Assembly: GCF_004193775.1 (NCBI RefSeq)
Contig: NC_041016.1
Span: 41,374,022-41,438,021 of the forward strand
Length of the DNA stretch: 64,000 bases
DNA from: Glycine soja
Lineage: Eukaryota > Streptophyta > Magnoliopsida > Fabales > Fabaceae
Direction of reading: 5' to 3'
Shown here: positions 11,903 to 23,599 of the stretch, piece after piece
How positions within the stretch are numbered: position 1 is the first letter of the stretch
How the letters are laid out: every line of letters begins with the position of its first letter
Notes under the pieces: generated by a model
Database searches by the model: none
What the model saw: the letters and a program-made list of their open reading frames with translations, nothing else
What the model was told of the DNA's origin: nothing
Translations under genes and position numbers: made by a program

Positions 11903-14146
11903 AATTCTGACATTGGCAAATGACATTATACATAGGGCAGTTTGAAGGTTGTTGTTAGATGTCTCTAATGACTCATTAGGATTTTCAAGTTTATGCCATT
12001 ATTGTAAACCACAGTTACAGTGCTAATAAAATGGATAAATTTGTCATCCTTGTCTCTCATCCTCTCACAATTACATCTTTGCTTATTTAACTTCCACTGG
12101 AATGTGAGTGTAAGTCATTGGTTTGTTTGCTCAAGTGACCTGCGTGCTCCTGAGTTTTGACTTCCAAGACTATTCAATTAGAAATTGCTCGTTTGGTGAG
12201 GATGTCGTAGAACGATGAGTAAAGTTCAAAACAAAAAGTAAAAAAACAAAAACAAAAACAAAGAAGTTAAAAAAAAAGAAGTTTGATTGACTGTGTTTCA
12301 AATAAAAAATATAGACATTCATGTGACCTCATTTTATCATTCCTAAGAGTTTGTCTTTTTGAGAGAAAGGTGAGTTATCAAGAACATGAGTCATTTGACT
12401 TAATCTGTCAAATGAAAAACTTGTATATATTTCTCGTCCTTCAAAATTCATTTTCGAGAATCTGCACAGTTTCTTTCTTTTCTTCCTTACTACAAGGTCA
12501 TGATGAAAGACAACGATAGACACCTCAGAGCCCTACACTGGGGCAATGAGAGGCACAGTGCGTGAGCCTCAAGTAAGCATAGGGGCAAATCAAAGTTCTC
12601 ACCCGGTAGGTCGAAAACCCGAAAGGGTAGCCTAAGAAAAAATTAAGGTTGAAAAAAAAATATAACAAAAAAAACAAAAGAAAAAAAATAATCAAGGGCG
12701 TGTTATTAAGGTTTTATCCCAAAATCCAAACTACAAAAGGATCTAAGTCAGGATTTGAAATGACACATGGCCATGTTTCGATGTCCCAAACACTAGTTTA
12801 TCCTTTGCTACCCCTTCAGAGCCAAAGCATATTTGTTTTCTAAAAACAAAAACAGCAAAAGCAAAAATAAAAAGCCTGAGTAAGGACCACCGCTAAGCCA
12901 GCGGGAAGAGCAATGCAAACTACACATGCATGAAGTTGGACAAAAAAAAGAATGAAATAAAAAATCCGCCAAAAGGCGAGTGAGGAAGAAAAGAGAGACA
13001 AAGATCTCCAGATTCTACAAAAAAAGGCACAAAAGTGCAATGAAAGATTAATGCATAAGACAAAAGGGGTAGAGCCCGACCCAAGAGTTAAAAGGAACAA
13101 AAGTATGAGCAACGCTCTCGAGTTTGAGCCTGTCTAATCCTTTCTTTCATAAGCCCTCTTACCCCTGACCACGTTACAAGCCCAATAAAGCCCATGTGGA
13201 TAAAGGAATGACTAATTTGCTTTTAAGTTGGGATTCTGGAATGAAGCCCGTGCACGCTTGTGATTGTTATATATATAACAAAAAAGAGAAACCCCTGAGG
13301 TTCACACTTGCACATCTGAGAAGAAAGCTCATTTGACCAAGAGCTCATGGAAAATGCCCGAAACCAATTGTGATAATAAGGCACATTATGCAGAACTCCT
13401 GAGGATTCCTTTCGAATCCAAGGATAGCCTTCACTATATAAATTCTTTCAAGATTAGCCCATGCCATCAAGTTTCAGTGGGATCAATAGACCCATGGCAT
13501 CACTCTATGACCTTAAATCAAGAAAGTTTCACATGGTCATATACCAAAGTGTAAGAATCCATTGCCATCCTTCAATGGTGCAAGCGATTGGTCCCAAAAC
13601 CTTATATTTCTCTTGTTGAGCAGGGTAACCAATGTTTTAAACAAAAAAAAGGGGAAAACCCTAGGATCAATATTTCAATTGATTGATTAAGTGTCAAATG
13701 ACTCCACTGCTGTCATCCAAAATTGTCAAGTGACTAAATCAAACAAAACATACACTCTGAGGGAGTCCTCCCCTGAGAGGTTTGCAAAAGATAGGATGGG
13801 GTTGCATAAGTTATCATGTATTTCAGAGGACAGTCAATATGTGTTTTCCACAAAAGAAAAAAAAATCAAAAAAATCAAATCAAATGAAAATCACAAAAAA
13901 AATAGGAAAGAATGTCATGAACATTGTACAATTTTCCATTGCATTGCATTGTTGCATACAAAGCCTGCATTTACTGCATTTTGAGATTTGCATGCATCTG
14001 CATCCCAAACATCATGTTCATATTGGGCTATGAATGCATTCCCAAATCTAATCTTTGAGTTTAAGATGAGAGGCCCTCTCAAAGAGTCAACCTCTTGATT
14101 TCCCATAAGGTTAAAATCCTTTGGTACTTGTACCTATTGGCTTGTT
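11903..14146 (+). other. Noncoding region of element B between gag and the tandem arrays
   Basis: This A-rich region occupies the place where pol would be found. I searched all frames for protease, RT, RNase H and integrase motifs and saw none. Several runs of A with interspersed C and G (12240-12275, 12640-12690, 12841-12870, 13855-13910) suggest slippage-prone sequence. It is colinear with 21251-23590 of element A, so it is an ancestral part of the family and not a random deletion scar. Confidence 0.7.
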
Positions 14147-14421
14147 TCATAGGACTCAGTCCTCACTTTATTCTTTCATAGGACTCAACGTCCTTGCCTT
14201 CATAGGACTCAAAGTCCTCACCTTTATCTTTCATAGGACTCAAAGTCCTCGCTTTTATCTTTCATAGGACTCAAAGTCCTCACCTTCATAGGACTCAAAG
14301 TCCTCACTTTATTCTTTCATAGGACTCAAAGTCATTGCCTTCATAGGACTCAAAGTCCTCATCTTTATCCTTCATAGGACTTAAAGTCCTCACCTTTATG
14401 TTTCATAGGACTCAAAGTCCT
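14147..14421 (+). repeat. Tandem array 1 of element B, ten hairpin units
   Basis: Ten copies of a unit of about 20-31 bp centred on ATAGGACTCAAAGTCCT. Each unit contains an inverted repeat AGGACT-CAA-AGTCCT that could fold as a 6-bp stem with a 3-base loop. Spacers are mostly CACCTTTATCTTTC or shorter. The same unit type recurs in element A at 23600-24640. Confidence 0.85.
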
Positions 14422-14454
14422 CTGTCATTTACATTTTCGGAGACTAACATAGTA

Positions 14455-15115
14455 TTTTGACACGCGGAGACAAATTATGGTCATCCGCACCCTTTTTGCT
14501 ATCCATAGACAATCAAGTACGATGACACATGGAGACAAATTATGGTCATCCACACCCTTTTTGCTATTCAGAGACAATCGAGTCGGATGGCACGCGGAGA
14601 CAAATTATGGTCATGCACACCTTTTTGCTATCCAGAGACAATTAAGTCTGATCGCACGCGGAGACAAATTATGGTCATCCGCACCCTTTTTGCTATCCAG
14701 AGACAATTAAGTCTGATGGCATGCAAAGACAAATTATGGTCATCCACACCCTTTTTGCTATCCTGAGACATGCAAGTCCGATGGCATGCAGAGACAAATT
14801 ATAGTCATCTGCACCCTTTTTGCTATCCAGAGACAATCAAGTCTGATGGCACGCGGAGATAAATTATGGTCATCCGCATCCTTTTCTCCATCCAGAGACA
14901 ATCTATCTGATGGCACGCAGAGACTATCATGGTCATCCGTTTTCATTGTTTTCAAGACTATTGCAGTCTCCTTTGCCATCCAGAGACAAATGAGTCCGTT
15001 GGCATGCAGAGACTATCATAGTCATCCATTTTCATTGTTTTCAAGACTATTGCAGTCTTCTTTGCCATCCAGAGACAATCAAGTTCGATGGTGTGTAAAG
15101 AAAATTATGGTCAGC
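14455..15115 (+). repeat. Tandem array 2 of element B, units of about 61 bp
   Basis: About ten units. Each has GGAGACAAATTATGGTCATC, then CGCACCCTTTTTGCTATC, then CAGAGACAATCAAGTC and GATGGCACG. Later units shift to TTTTCAAGACTATTGCAGTC, where AGACT and AGTCT are again inverted. Open frames through the array (for example 14786-15157) are by-products of the repeat period and not genes. Confidence 0.82.
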
Positions 15116-15119
15116 TACC

Positions 15120-15700
15120 TCTTTACTTTCGAAGACGACAATGTCTTTACAAGATGACAATGTCTTCTTTTACTTTTCGAAGGCGATAATGTCTTCAGTT
15201 ATTGCATGCTTTCAAAAGGCGACAATGACCCTCATTTACATTTCGAAGATGACAATGTCTTTAGTCATTGCATGCTTTCAAAAGGCGACAATGACCTTCA
15301 TTTACATTTTGAAGACGACAATATCTTCATTTATTGCTTGCTTTCAAAAGGCGGCAATGACCCTTCATTTACATTTCGAAGATGACAATGTCTTCAGTCA
15401 TTGCGTGCTTTCAAAAGGTGGCAATGACCCCTCATTTACATTTCAAAGACGACAATGTCTTCAGTCATTGCATGCTTTCAAAAGGTGACAATGACCCTTC
15501 ATTTACATTTTGAAGACGACAATGTCTTCAGTCATTGCATGCTTTCAAAAGACAACAATGACCCTCATTTACATTTCGAAGACGACAATGTCTTCAGTCA
15601 TTAAATGCTTTCAAAAGGTGACAATGACCTTCATTTATGCTTTCGAAGACGACAATGTCTTCATCTCAAAGACTTCAATGACTTTTGTCCTTGTGCTTCA
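15120..15700 (+). repeat. Tandem array 3 of element B, units of about 67 bp
   Basis: About eight units, each with GAAGACGACAATGTCTTC, a perfect GAAGAC/GTCTTC inverted repeat around GACAAT, followed by AGTCATTGCATGCTTTCAAA and GGCGACAATGACC with a T-rich spacer. The array passes directly into a last AGGACTCAATGTCCT unit near 15700, linking arrays 1 and 3. Confidence 0.83.
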
Positions 15701-15950
15701 TAGGACTCAATGTCCTTTGTTTCTATGCTTTTAAAAAAATAATGAGAAGAAAATAAAAAAAATAGATATATAGAAAATTAAAAAAAAGAAAATGAAAAAA
15801 GAGGAACTTCAATGTCCTTATGCTTCCTCAGTTTCACTCCTTGGTTTTTGCCAGTTGCCCGGTCGAATAGCAAGATCGCTCGAACAAAATTAGTGTCTTT
15901 ATCTTTACTTCTCTTTTATTTCCAATAAAAGATAAGTAAAAAAGGGAACC
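15701..15950 (+). other. End of element B internal region with polypurine tract
   Basis: This A-rich stretch ends with AAGTAAAAAAGGGAACC directly before the TG of the 3' LTR. The purine run is the expected plus-strand primer. The matching sequence in element A is AAGTAAAGAGGACAAC. Confidence 0.7.
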
Positions 15951-17438
15951 TGTCATACCCTAATTTCGTCTGGAGACTATCATTTGCTCAAGTTTTGATT
16001 CTTGCCTGCCAAATTGAGTTGCTTGACATGAGTTTTCGCACAATCCGAAAGGTTTTTCTATGTTTCAGAAGAAAATATAGAAAATACTCAAAAAGGAGGT
16101 CAAAAGGGTCACTTTTACACTTTTTCAGACCTCTGGCTCGCCTGAGCCACCAAAATTACTTCATGGTGAAGTAACCAGCTCGCTTGGGCGAGCTACCTTT
16201 AGCCCAAATGCTTTGTTTTGCTATAAATAGGCATGGAAAGGATGAACTAAAGGGTCCCTAAGGTTTCTTGAGGTCCAGAGGTCTAGAAAGAAGAGAAAAC
16301 AAGGCTGAAATGCTTATGAATCGCATCCATGATCGATTCCTACACCGTCCATCATTCGTTCTTCAGTCGTTCTTCATTTGTATGTCATTCGTTCTTCGTT
16401 CTTCATCCGATTAATGCTTTCTTTAAGGATTTGAATTTGATTTATGGACCCTTAGGGGTACCTTTTATTGTTTGTGCATCTTCATCTCCTTCTTCGATCA
16501 TCGGTGATCTTTTTCTTTGTTTAAAGTGAGTTTCGACCGATCGTTCATACCGTAATCTCGTTTAATCACTGTCAAAATAAAATTCAACCGATTGTTGGTG
16601 TTGTAATCACACTTAATCACTATTTAGATGAATTTTAACCGATCGTTTGTGTTGTAATTTCACTTAATCACTGTTTAAATAATTTTCGAACGATCGTTTG
16701 TGTCGTAAACTCTTTTCATCAAAGTAAAATAAGTTTTAATGCCATAAGTTATATTTAAAAAGGGATTGAAGATTAATGAGCCAAAACCAAATAAAACCAA
16801 CTCATAAACTTCTTCATTTCATCAAAAAAATCAAGAGATCATTCAAAGGTCCAACGCCTTAACGATTCTCTCCTTTCAAACTTGAGAAGATCATTTCAAG
16901 GTCCAACACCTTAAATGACTCTTTCTCCTCTTTTCAAAAATCAAAAGATCATTTCAAAGGTCCAATGCCTTAAACGACTTTTGTTCAAAATTAAAATCAA
17001 TCTTTCAAAAAACGATAAAGTCAATGTAACAAACAAACCTTCAGTTCTTAAAGAACTACGTAGGTCTGATTTCCTTATTGCACCCGAGGATATGTAGGAG
17101 TGAGGGAAACACCCTTGTCGACCCCAAAAAAGTAAAAAATATAAAAATGGAAAATAAAGATTAAAGGGAAAATACACAAACTTTGAAGTCATGATTTGCA
17201 CACTGGATTAGAGGCTACCGTCCATTGTGATGGGCACGTGTGGTGCTAATACCTTTCCCGTGCGTAAATGTTTCTCGAACCTTCATTTCAAAATACACAG
17301 ACCTTTGACCTTTTCCATTTTGGTTTTTTCGATGTTTTCCTCAAATAAACATTGGTGGCAACTCCATGCATTTTCCTTTCTTGGAAGACGCACCATCGAG
17401 TCTCGCGTTGCGCCCCCGTCGGAGGGCAAGTTATGACA
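15951..17438 (+). repeat. 3' LTR of element B
   Basis: It starts TGTCATACCC and ends TTATGACA, followed by the TCTGG duplication. It is 297 bp longer than the 5' LTR because it keeps a short tandem array at 16535-16720. It has only one clear CTCGC-GGGCGAG palindrome (near 16179), where the 5' LTR has two. The TATA box is at 16222-16229. Confidence 0.87.
16535..16720 (+). repeat. Four-unit repeat inside the 3' LTR of B
   Basis: About four diverged units with the pattern ACCGATCGTT-GTGTTGTAAT followed by TTAATCACTGTT. They are missing from the 5' LTR of the same element. Two similar units occur in solo LTR C at about 44510-44590. Confidence 0.75.
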
Positions 17439-17443
17439 TCTGG

Positions 17444-18434
17444 TTTCCTTGATTGCATCATGCATCTCTTCATGACGTCATAATGGACATATCATTCTTG
17501 CATTTATCATTTATCATATTCATGCATTGCATTTGCGTAAGTCATTGAATTGTCATACATATTTATTTAGCATGCTTTTTTTTCTAGCCAATTGCATACA
17601 TTATGTTATCATCGTTTGCATGTTGTGCATAATCCTACCGTATAGCTGCTCATGCCTTACGTTCCCTTCTTTGTCGCCAAAAGTCACAATGAAGTGTGAA
17701 AGTTTACACTGAGTTTTTAGTTTCATGTGTTGGGTACCATGGTAGTAGCTATAAACAAACCATGTTGGGGTTATACAATCCTTTCTCCCGAAAATGATTG
17801 AAATCACGTGAACATGGTACCCAATGCATTGTTAACAAGAAAGGGTGGTCTTTCAGGTGTGTTGTGTCGGGTTGATAAATACATTTGTCATGCATAGCAT
17901 AACTATGCCCTGATCATTCATTATATCTCCTCTATGATAGGTTGTTGAAATATTGGCGATCAAAATTTCTATTCCTGCGAACATAGGGTTGACCTGAGCG
18001 TAGTCTTTTAAGAAAAGGATTTTATTAAGTCAAGGTCAAAGTATGGAAGTAACTAGCTTGCGAAAGTTAGGGCAGAAGATGGGTCAAATTTACATAGCTT
18101 CTTTGACTACTACTGCCAACACATGATTGAGCTAATAACTTACAAAATTAGGAATCGTTGATGTGTCCATGCTTTATTTGCACTTTGACTTTGACGAGAT
18201 TTAATGAAAATTAGAGTTGATTTGACCCTATGTTCTATTGAATGTCTTGTGTAAAATTCACAATACTTCAACAACGTATCATTCACATGCATTCATGCTT
18301 GTTTGTCTTTCCACTTTGGTTACATTGCTCATTGCATTCTTTCCTTGAAATTAGAATTGTAATCATTGTAACCAAAGAGAAAGATTGCACTTTACGAAAC
18401 CCTTATCAAACGTGTGCCAAGACCAGAATAATAA
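17444..18434 (+). other. Leader of element A, continued after B
   Basis: It continues the sequence broken at 7674-7679 and is colinear with 9400-10319 of element B, sharing the TGTTGGGTACCA phrase and the CTATGATAGGTTG phrase. There is no coding content before the gag start. Confidence 0.7.
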
Positions 18435-21250
18435 GTGAAATCAGTCAATATGGAGGCCATGAAGGAACAAATGACAACGATGATGGAAGCAATGATGAGC
18501 ATGAGGAAGATGATGGAGGATGACACTGCTACAGTTGTTGCTGCAAGTACTGCTACTGAGATGGACCCGATCCACCCGACCGGTTTCAATCAAGTGAATC
18601 GTCCAGTCTCAGATGTAGTAGGTTAAGGAGGCGAGGTAGCGAAAAATGCATGTGGGCCTCATCATGTTCAGGTTCAAAGCAAGCATTCCTTCCCACCATA
18701 TGGGTTGCCTCCTAATTACACATCGCCGACTGTTGTATACACTTCTGGTGAGAATATCAGCAATTTTGTACCCGTACTCATTGAGAATCAGCAACCCCAA
18801 TCTGATCATGCACATGTCTCTCAACCCATGGGGGAAACACATGAAGTTCCCCAAGACCACACTCCGGCTGGGTTTGGGGTTTATCCAGGATATACCACTG
18901 AAGGGTAGGCATTTTCCGGCATCCCTATGTTGAACGCTCCTGGAATATCTCAATGTCACCCGTTATCACAACTCTTGCATTTTGTAAGGGGAGAGGGGCC
19001 TTCCATAGTACTTGAGAAGGAAAGGATTGAGCATATGGAGGAGAGGCTACGCGTCATTAAAGGAGGAGGAAATTATGCCTTTGCTGACATGGCAAAATTG
19101 TGCTTAGTACCCGACATGGTTATTTCTCCAAAGTTCAAGGTGCCAGACTTTGATAAGTACAAGGGAACCTCTTGCCCAAAGAATCATCTTAAAATGTATT
19201 GTAGGAAGATGAGGGCATATGCGAAAGATGAAAAGTTGTTGATGCATTTCTTCCAAGAGAGTCTTGTTGGGGCAACTATTACCTGGTATACTAACTTGGA
19301 ACCTTCCCAAGTCTATTCTTGGAAGGACCTAATGACTGCTTTCATTAGGCAGTATCAATATAACTCTGATATTACTCCAGATATAATGCAACTACAGAAT
19401 ATGTGCAAGAAAGACAATGAATCTTTCAAAGAATACACTCAAAGGTGGAGAGATCTGGAAACTCAAGTAACGTCCTCGATGATGGAGAGAGAAATGATAG
19501 TGGACACATTGCCAATGTTTTACTATGAGAAGATGGTAGGTTACGTGCCTTCAAGTTTTGCAGATTTAGTGTTTGCTGGCGAGAGGATTGAAGTGGGTTT
19601 GAGAAGAGGGAAATTTGATTATGCTGCTATTGCAAGTTCTAGTAATAGAAGAGCTGGGATGAGTAGAGGGAATAAGTGTTAGACCTTGTGGCCTCAATAA
19701 AATACGAAGGGGTGAATCAATTTTCCACTAACAAACTTTAACCCCCTTCTAAAAGAGATAGGCTCAAAATGCAAAAGAAGCAGCAATCAATTTAATAATG
19801 TTCTTTAAACATGCAAGACATAATTGATTGCAACAAAATAAATAAGATAAGGGAAGAGAGAATGAAAACACAGTTTTATACTGGTTCAGCAAATTCTGTG
19901 CCTATGTCCAGTACTCAAGCAACCCACTTGAGATTTTTCACTCCCTTTGTAAAAATCCGTTTACAAAGTCTGAACCACACAGGGACAACCCTTCCCTTGT
20001 GTTCAGTATTCCATACAACTTAAGAGACCCTCGGTCCCTTAAACAATCTATTTGAATGAGAAGAAAGAAAGAAGAATTCTCTCTTAAAGAGAAGGATATT
20101 ACAATTGAAGTCCATGGAGAAACTCTTAATGGATTTGCAAGTGTTTGCCCAAGAGTTTCTTTTGAGAGAGCATTTGACAATGTAGTTGTCTTGGAATCTC
20201 TCTCATTTTCTTTTGAGAGGATAAGACATTCTGAGCAAGCAAAACTCTCTACAATTTCATCCCAAGTCACACATATATATAGGCCTTTGATGGCCATTCA
20301 AAATTCAAATAATAAGATGTGACTGTTGGCGATATTCCTTGAAAATCCTCTCTGGTAATCGATTACAGCATTAGTGTAATTGATTACACAGTTATTTTTC
20401 TTAAACAGTTGTGACTCTTCATTTAAAATTTGAATTCCCAACGTTCAGAGTCTCTGGTAATCGATTACATATGATGCGTAATCGATTACCCACTTTCAAA
20501 TCATTGGTAATCGATTACATGTATTGGTAATCGATTACATGTGCCTTGGATGACTTGAAACCTTTCGTTTTGAGGCAAGGCTTGAACTTGAAGAAATCTT
20601 GAATCAAGGCTTTGTTTGTTGAAAAAATCTTGTATTAATCTTGAAGCAAATGAGCCTTGTTTGATTCTTCTTTTGACATCATCAAAATCATGTATACATA
20701 CATTCACAATAAGAAGGAAGGATAAACCCATGTTGTGACTGCCATTCCTAGATGGCCAAATTTCCCACTAGCCCTTTTAAATCCCATGTACCAATATCCT
20801 CCCCAAAAATATCAATACTCAACTAATATCAGTCCTTCCCATTACTCACCATCCTACCAACCATGAACGCCCAATCAATCACAAAGGCCACCCCTAAATC
20901 AGCCACAAAATCCACCTGTTGTATATCCAAGACCAAAGACCACCCCTAATACCAATCAAAACATCAATCAGGGAAGGAACTTTAAAAAAAAGAAGCCTAT
21001 AGAATTCACCTCAATTCCAATATCTTATGCTGACTTACTCCCATATTTGCTCGATAATGCAATGGTAGTCGTGAGCCCATCAAAGATTCCTCAACCTCCA
21101 TTTCCTAGAGGATACAACTCCAATGTAACATGTGCTTATCATGGGGGAGTCCCAAGGCATTCCATTGAGTATTGTATGACCTTGAAACATAAGGTTTAAA
21201 GTCTGATCGATGCAGGTTGGCTGAGATTTGACGAGGAAAATCACTTGTGA
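18435..21250 (+). pseudogene. Gag pseudogene of element A, split by solo LTR S1
   Basis: The gag frame runs 18435-19676 and resumes at 20714, ending at TGA 21248-21250. It has the same order as the gag of B: a Met-rich helix, a Pro-rich linker, a capsid core (KYKGTSCPKNHLKMYCRKMR, then YTNLEPSQVYSWKDLM), the block FYYEKMVGYVPSSF that is deleted in B, and a zinc-binding-like end (YHGGVPRHSIEYC). In-frame stops lie near 18627, at 18906-18908, just after the solo LTR near 20723, in the second Pro-rich linker, and close to the C-terminus. The frame itself is otherwise kept. The family belongs to the Tat/Ogre branch of Ty3/gypsy by its capsid core. Confidence 0.87.
19677..20708. repeat. Solo LTR S1 inserted in the gag of A
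   Basis: The 1,032-bp insert begins TGTTAGACC and ends CATTCACA, with ATAAG on both sides. Removing it and one ATAAG rejoins the gag frame. There is no internal region, so it is a solo LTR. It belongs to the same family as S2 at 56079 (both start TGTT-GA-C---GTGGCCTC and share a -TTTTATA-TGGTTC-GCA- block). It carries five exact and one variant copies of GTAATCGATTAC (20350-20540). Orientation and parent family are not resolved. Confidence 0.85.
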
Positions 21251-22618
21251 ATTTTGATGTCTTTAAGCAATATGCATGATACTTGGGGAAATTTGAAGGT
21301 TGTTTTCCAATGACTCATTAGGATTTTCAGGTTTATGCTATTACTGTAAACAACATTCACAAAGTTAATAATATAGATGAATTTGATGTTGTTGTCTCTC
21401 ATTCTCTCACAATTACATTCTTTGCTTATTTAACTTTCACTGGGATGTGAATGTACGCCATTGGTTTGTTTGCTCAAGTGACTTGCGCTCCTGAGTTGAT
21501 CTCCAAGTCTGCCCAATCAGAAATTGCACGTTTTACACCTTTGGTGAGGGTGCTGTAAGCGTCGAGTAAATTCGAATAAACATTTGATTAATTGTGTTTC
21601 AAAATAAAAAATAAGAATTATAAACATTCATGTGACCTCACCTTATCATTCTTAAAAGTTGTCTTTCTCGAGAAAAAAATGAGTTGTGAAGAACAAGAGT
21701 CATTTGACTTAATCTATTAATTGAAAATCCTTTAAATATTTCTTGTCCTTGAAAATTCATTTTCGAGAACCTGCACAATTTCTTCCATTTCTTCTTGCTT
21801 CAAGGTCATGACAAACGACAACAACATATACCTCTGAACCCTATATTGGGGCAATGACAAGCACCATGCATGAGCTTCAAGCAAACCTTGGGACATACAA
21901 GAAGTCCTCACTCGATAGGTTGAAAACCCAAAAGGGCGGCCTAGGCAAAAGTTAGGGAAATAAAAAAGGAAAAACAATCAAGGGCGTGTTATCAAAGGTT
22001 TTGTCCCAAAATCTAAATTGTAAAAGTCTATAGTCAAGATTTGAAATGACACATAGTCGTGTTTCTTCATCCCAAACACTAATTTATCCCTTGCTACCTC
22101 TTTCGAGCCAAAGTATATTTGTTTTCTTTTTTTTTATAAAAAAAGACAACAAAAAAAACCTAAGAGGGAACCACCGCTAAACTGATGGAAAGGGCAATGC
22201 AAAGAACACATGCATAAGGTTTACCAAGCTCTAGGTTGGGCAAAAATGATGTTAAGAAAAAAAAGAAGCAAAAAGCAAATCCGCCAAGGGCAAGTAAAAA
22301 AAAGAGAGACAAAAGATCTCCAAATTTTACAAGAAAGGCACAAAAGTGCAATAAAGATTAAGGATTAAAACAAAAGGAGTAGGGCCCAACCCAAAAAAAT
22401 TGAAATCAATAAAAGTACAAGCAAAACTCTCAAGGTTCTTACTCAATATAACTCTTAAACATTCTTTGAGCCTCTCTGATCCTTTCTTTCATAGCCCTCT
22501 TACCCCTGACCACGTTACAAGCCCAATAAAGCCCATGTGGATCAAGGAATGACTAATTTTGCTTTTAAGTTTGGATTCTGGAAAGGAACCCGCACACGCT
22601 AGTGATTGATGAAAAGAA

Positions 22619-22710
<92 letters not shown>

Positions 22711-23590
22711 AGCCTCAAGGTTTGCACTTGCACATTTGAGAAGCAAACCTATTCGACCAAGAGCTTGTGAAAGATGCCCAAAGACAATTGTGATAGTAGG
22801 GTACACCTAATGTTAGTCACTCATGCAAACTCCTTAGGATTCCTTTTGAACCCAAGGGTAGCCTTCGTTATATAAATTCTTTTGGGATCAGCTCATGTCA
22901 TCAAGTTTCAGCAGGATCGACAGACCTTTGGCATCACTCTATGATCTTAAATCAAGAAAGTTTCACTTGGTCATATACCAAAGTGTAACAATCCATTGCC
23001 ATCATTCAGTGGTGCATACGATCGGTCCCAAAGCCTTATATTTTCTTACTGTGTAGAATAATCGAAGTTTTTAAACAAAAAGAAAAGGACAAACCCTATG
23101 ATCAATATTTTAGTTTATTGATTAAATATCAAACGACTCCACTGCCATCACTCCAAAATTGTCAAGTGACTAAATCAAACAAAACATACACTTTGAAGGA
23201 GTCCCCAAAGAGATTTGCAAAAGATAGGATGAGGTCGCATGAGTTATCATGTCTTTTAGAAAGAGACAGTCAATCTGTGTTTTTTGACACAAAAAAAATC
23301 AAAATCACAAAAGAGGAAAAGAATTTCATGAGCGTTGCACAATTTTCATGATTCAAAACCTTTTGCATTGCTAGATACAAAGCCTACATTTACTACATTT
23401 AAAGATGAAATTTGCATGCCTCTGCATTCCATAACTCATGCTCCATATCAGGCTATAAGTGCATAGATATCTCTTTATATGCCAGTTTCCAAAATCCCAT
23501 GTCCTATCCTTTGAGTTTGGGATGAGTGACCCTTTTAAAGAGTCAACCTCTTGCTTTCTTATACGGTTGAGTCCTTAGGTACAGTACCTA
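21251..23590 (+). other. Noncoding region of element A between gag and the tandem array
   Basis: It is colinear with 11903-14146 of element B and equally without pol motifs. It contains a TA/GA microsatellite at 22620-22710. As in B, this is the place where the enzyme-coding region is absent. Confidence 0.7.
22620..22710. repeat. Microsatellite (GT)n(AT)n(AG)n
   Basis: A short GT run is followed by about 20 TA repeats and then about 18 GA repeats. It is absent from the matching place in element B (13265-13290, where only TATATATA is seen), so it expanded after the two families parted. Confidence 0.9.
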
Positions 23591-23599
23591 TTGGCATTT

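Larger units (their letters stand above)
7680..17438 (+). mobile_element. Element B: gag-only Ty3/gypsy retrotransposon nested in A
   Basis: It is bounded by LTRs starting TGTCATACCCTAATTTCGTC (7680-8870 and 15951-17438), and TCTGG lies on both sides, so both insertion ends are intact. The 9.76-kb element has a primer-binding site, a 1.4-kb leader, a gag frame broken by three TAG stops, about 2.2 kb of noncoding DNA, three successive tandem arrays (14147-15700), and a purine tract before the 3' LTR. Nothing resembling protease, RT, RNase H or integrase is present in any frame, so it is non-autonomous. Confidence 0.9.

Noticed and set aside
14477..15734. Several open frames of 74-123 codons through the tandem arrays of B
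   Set aside because: The peptides repeat with the DNA period in all frames and have no stop only because the unit lacks one; no start context or homology supports a protein.
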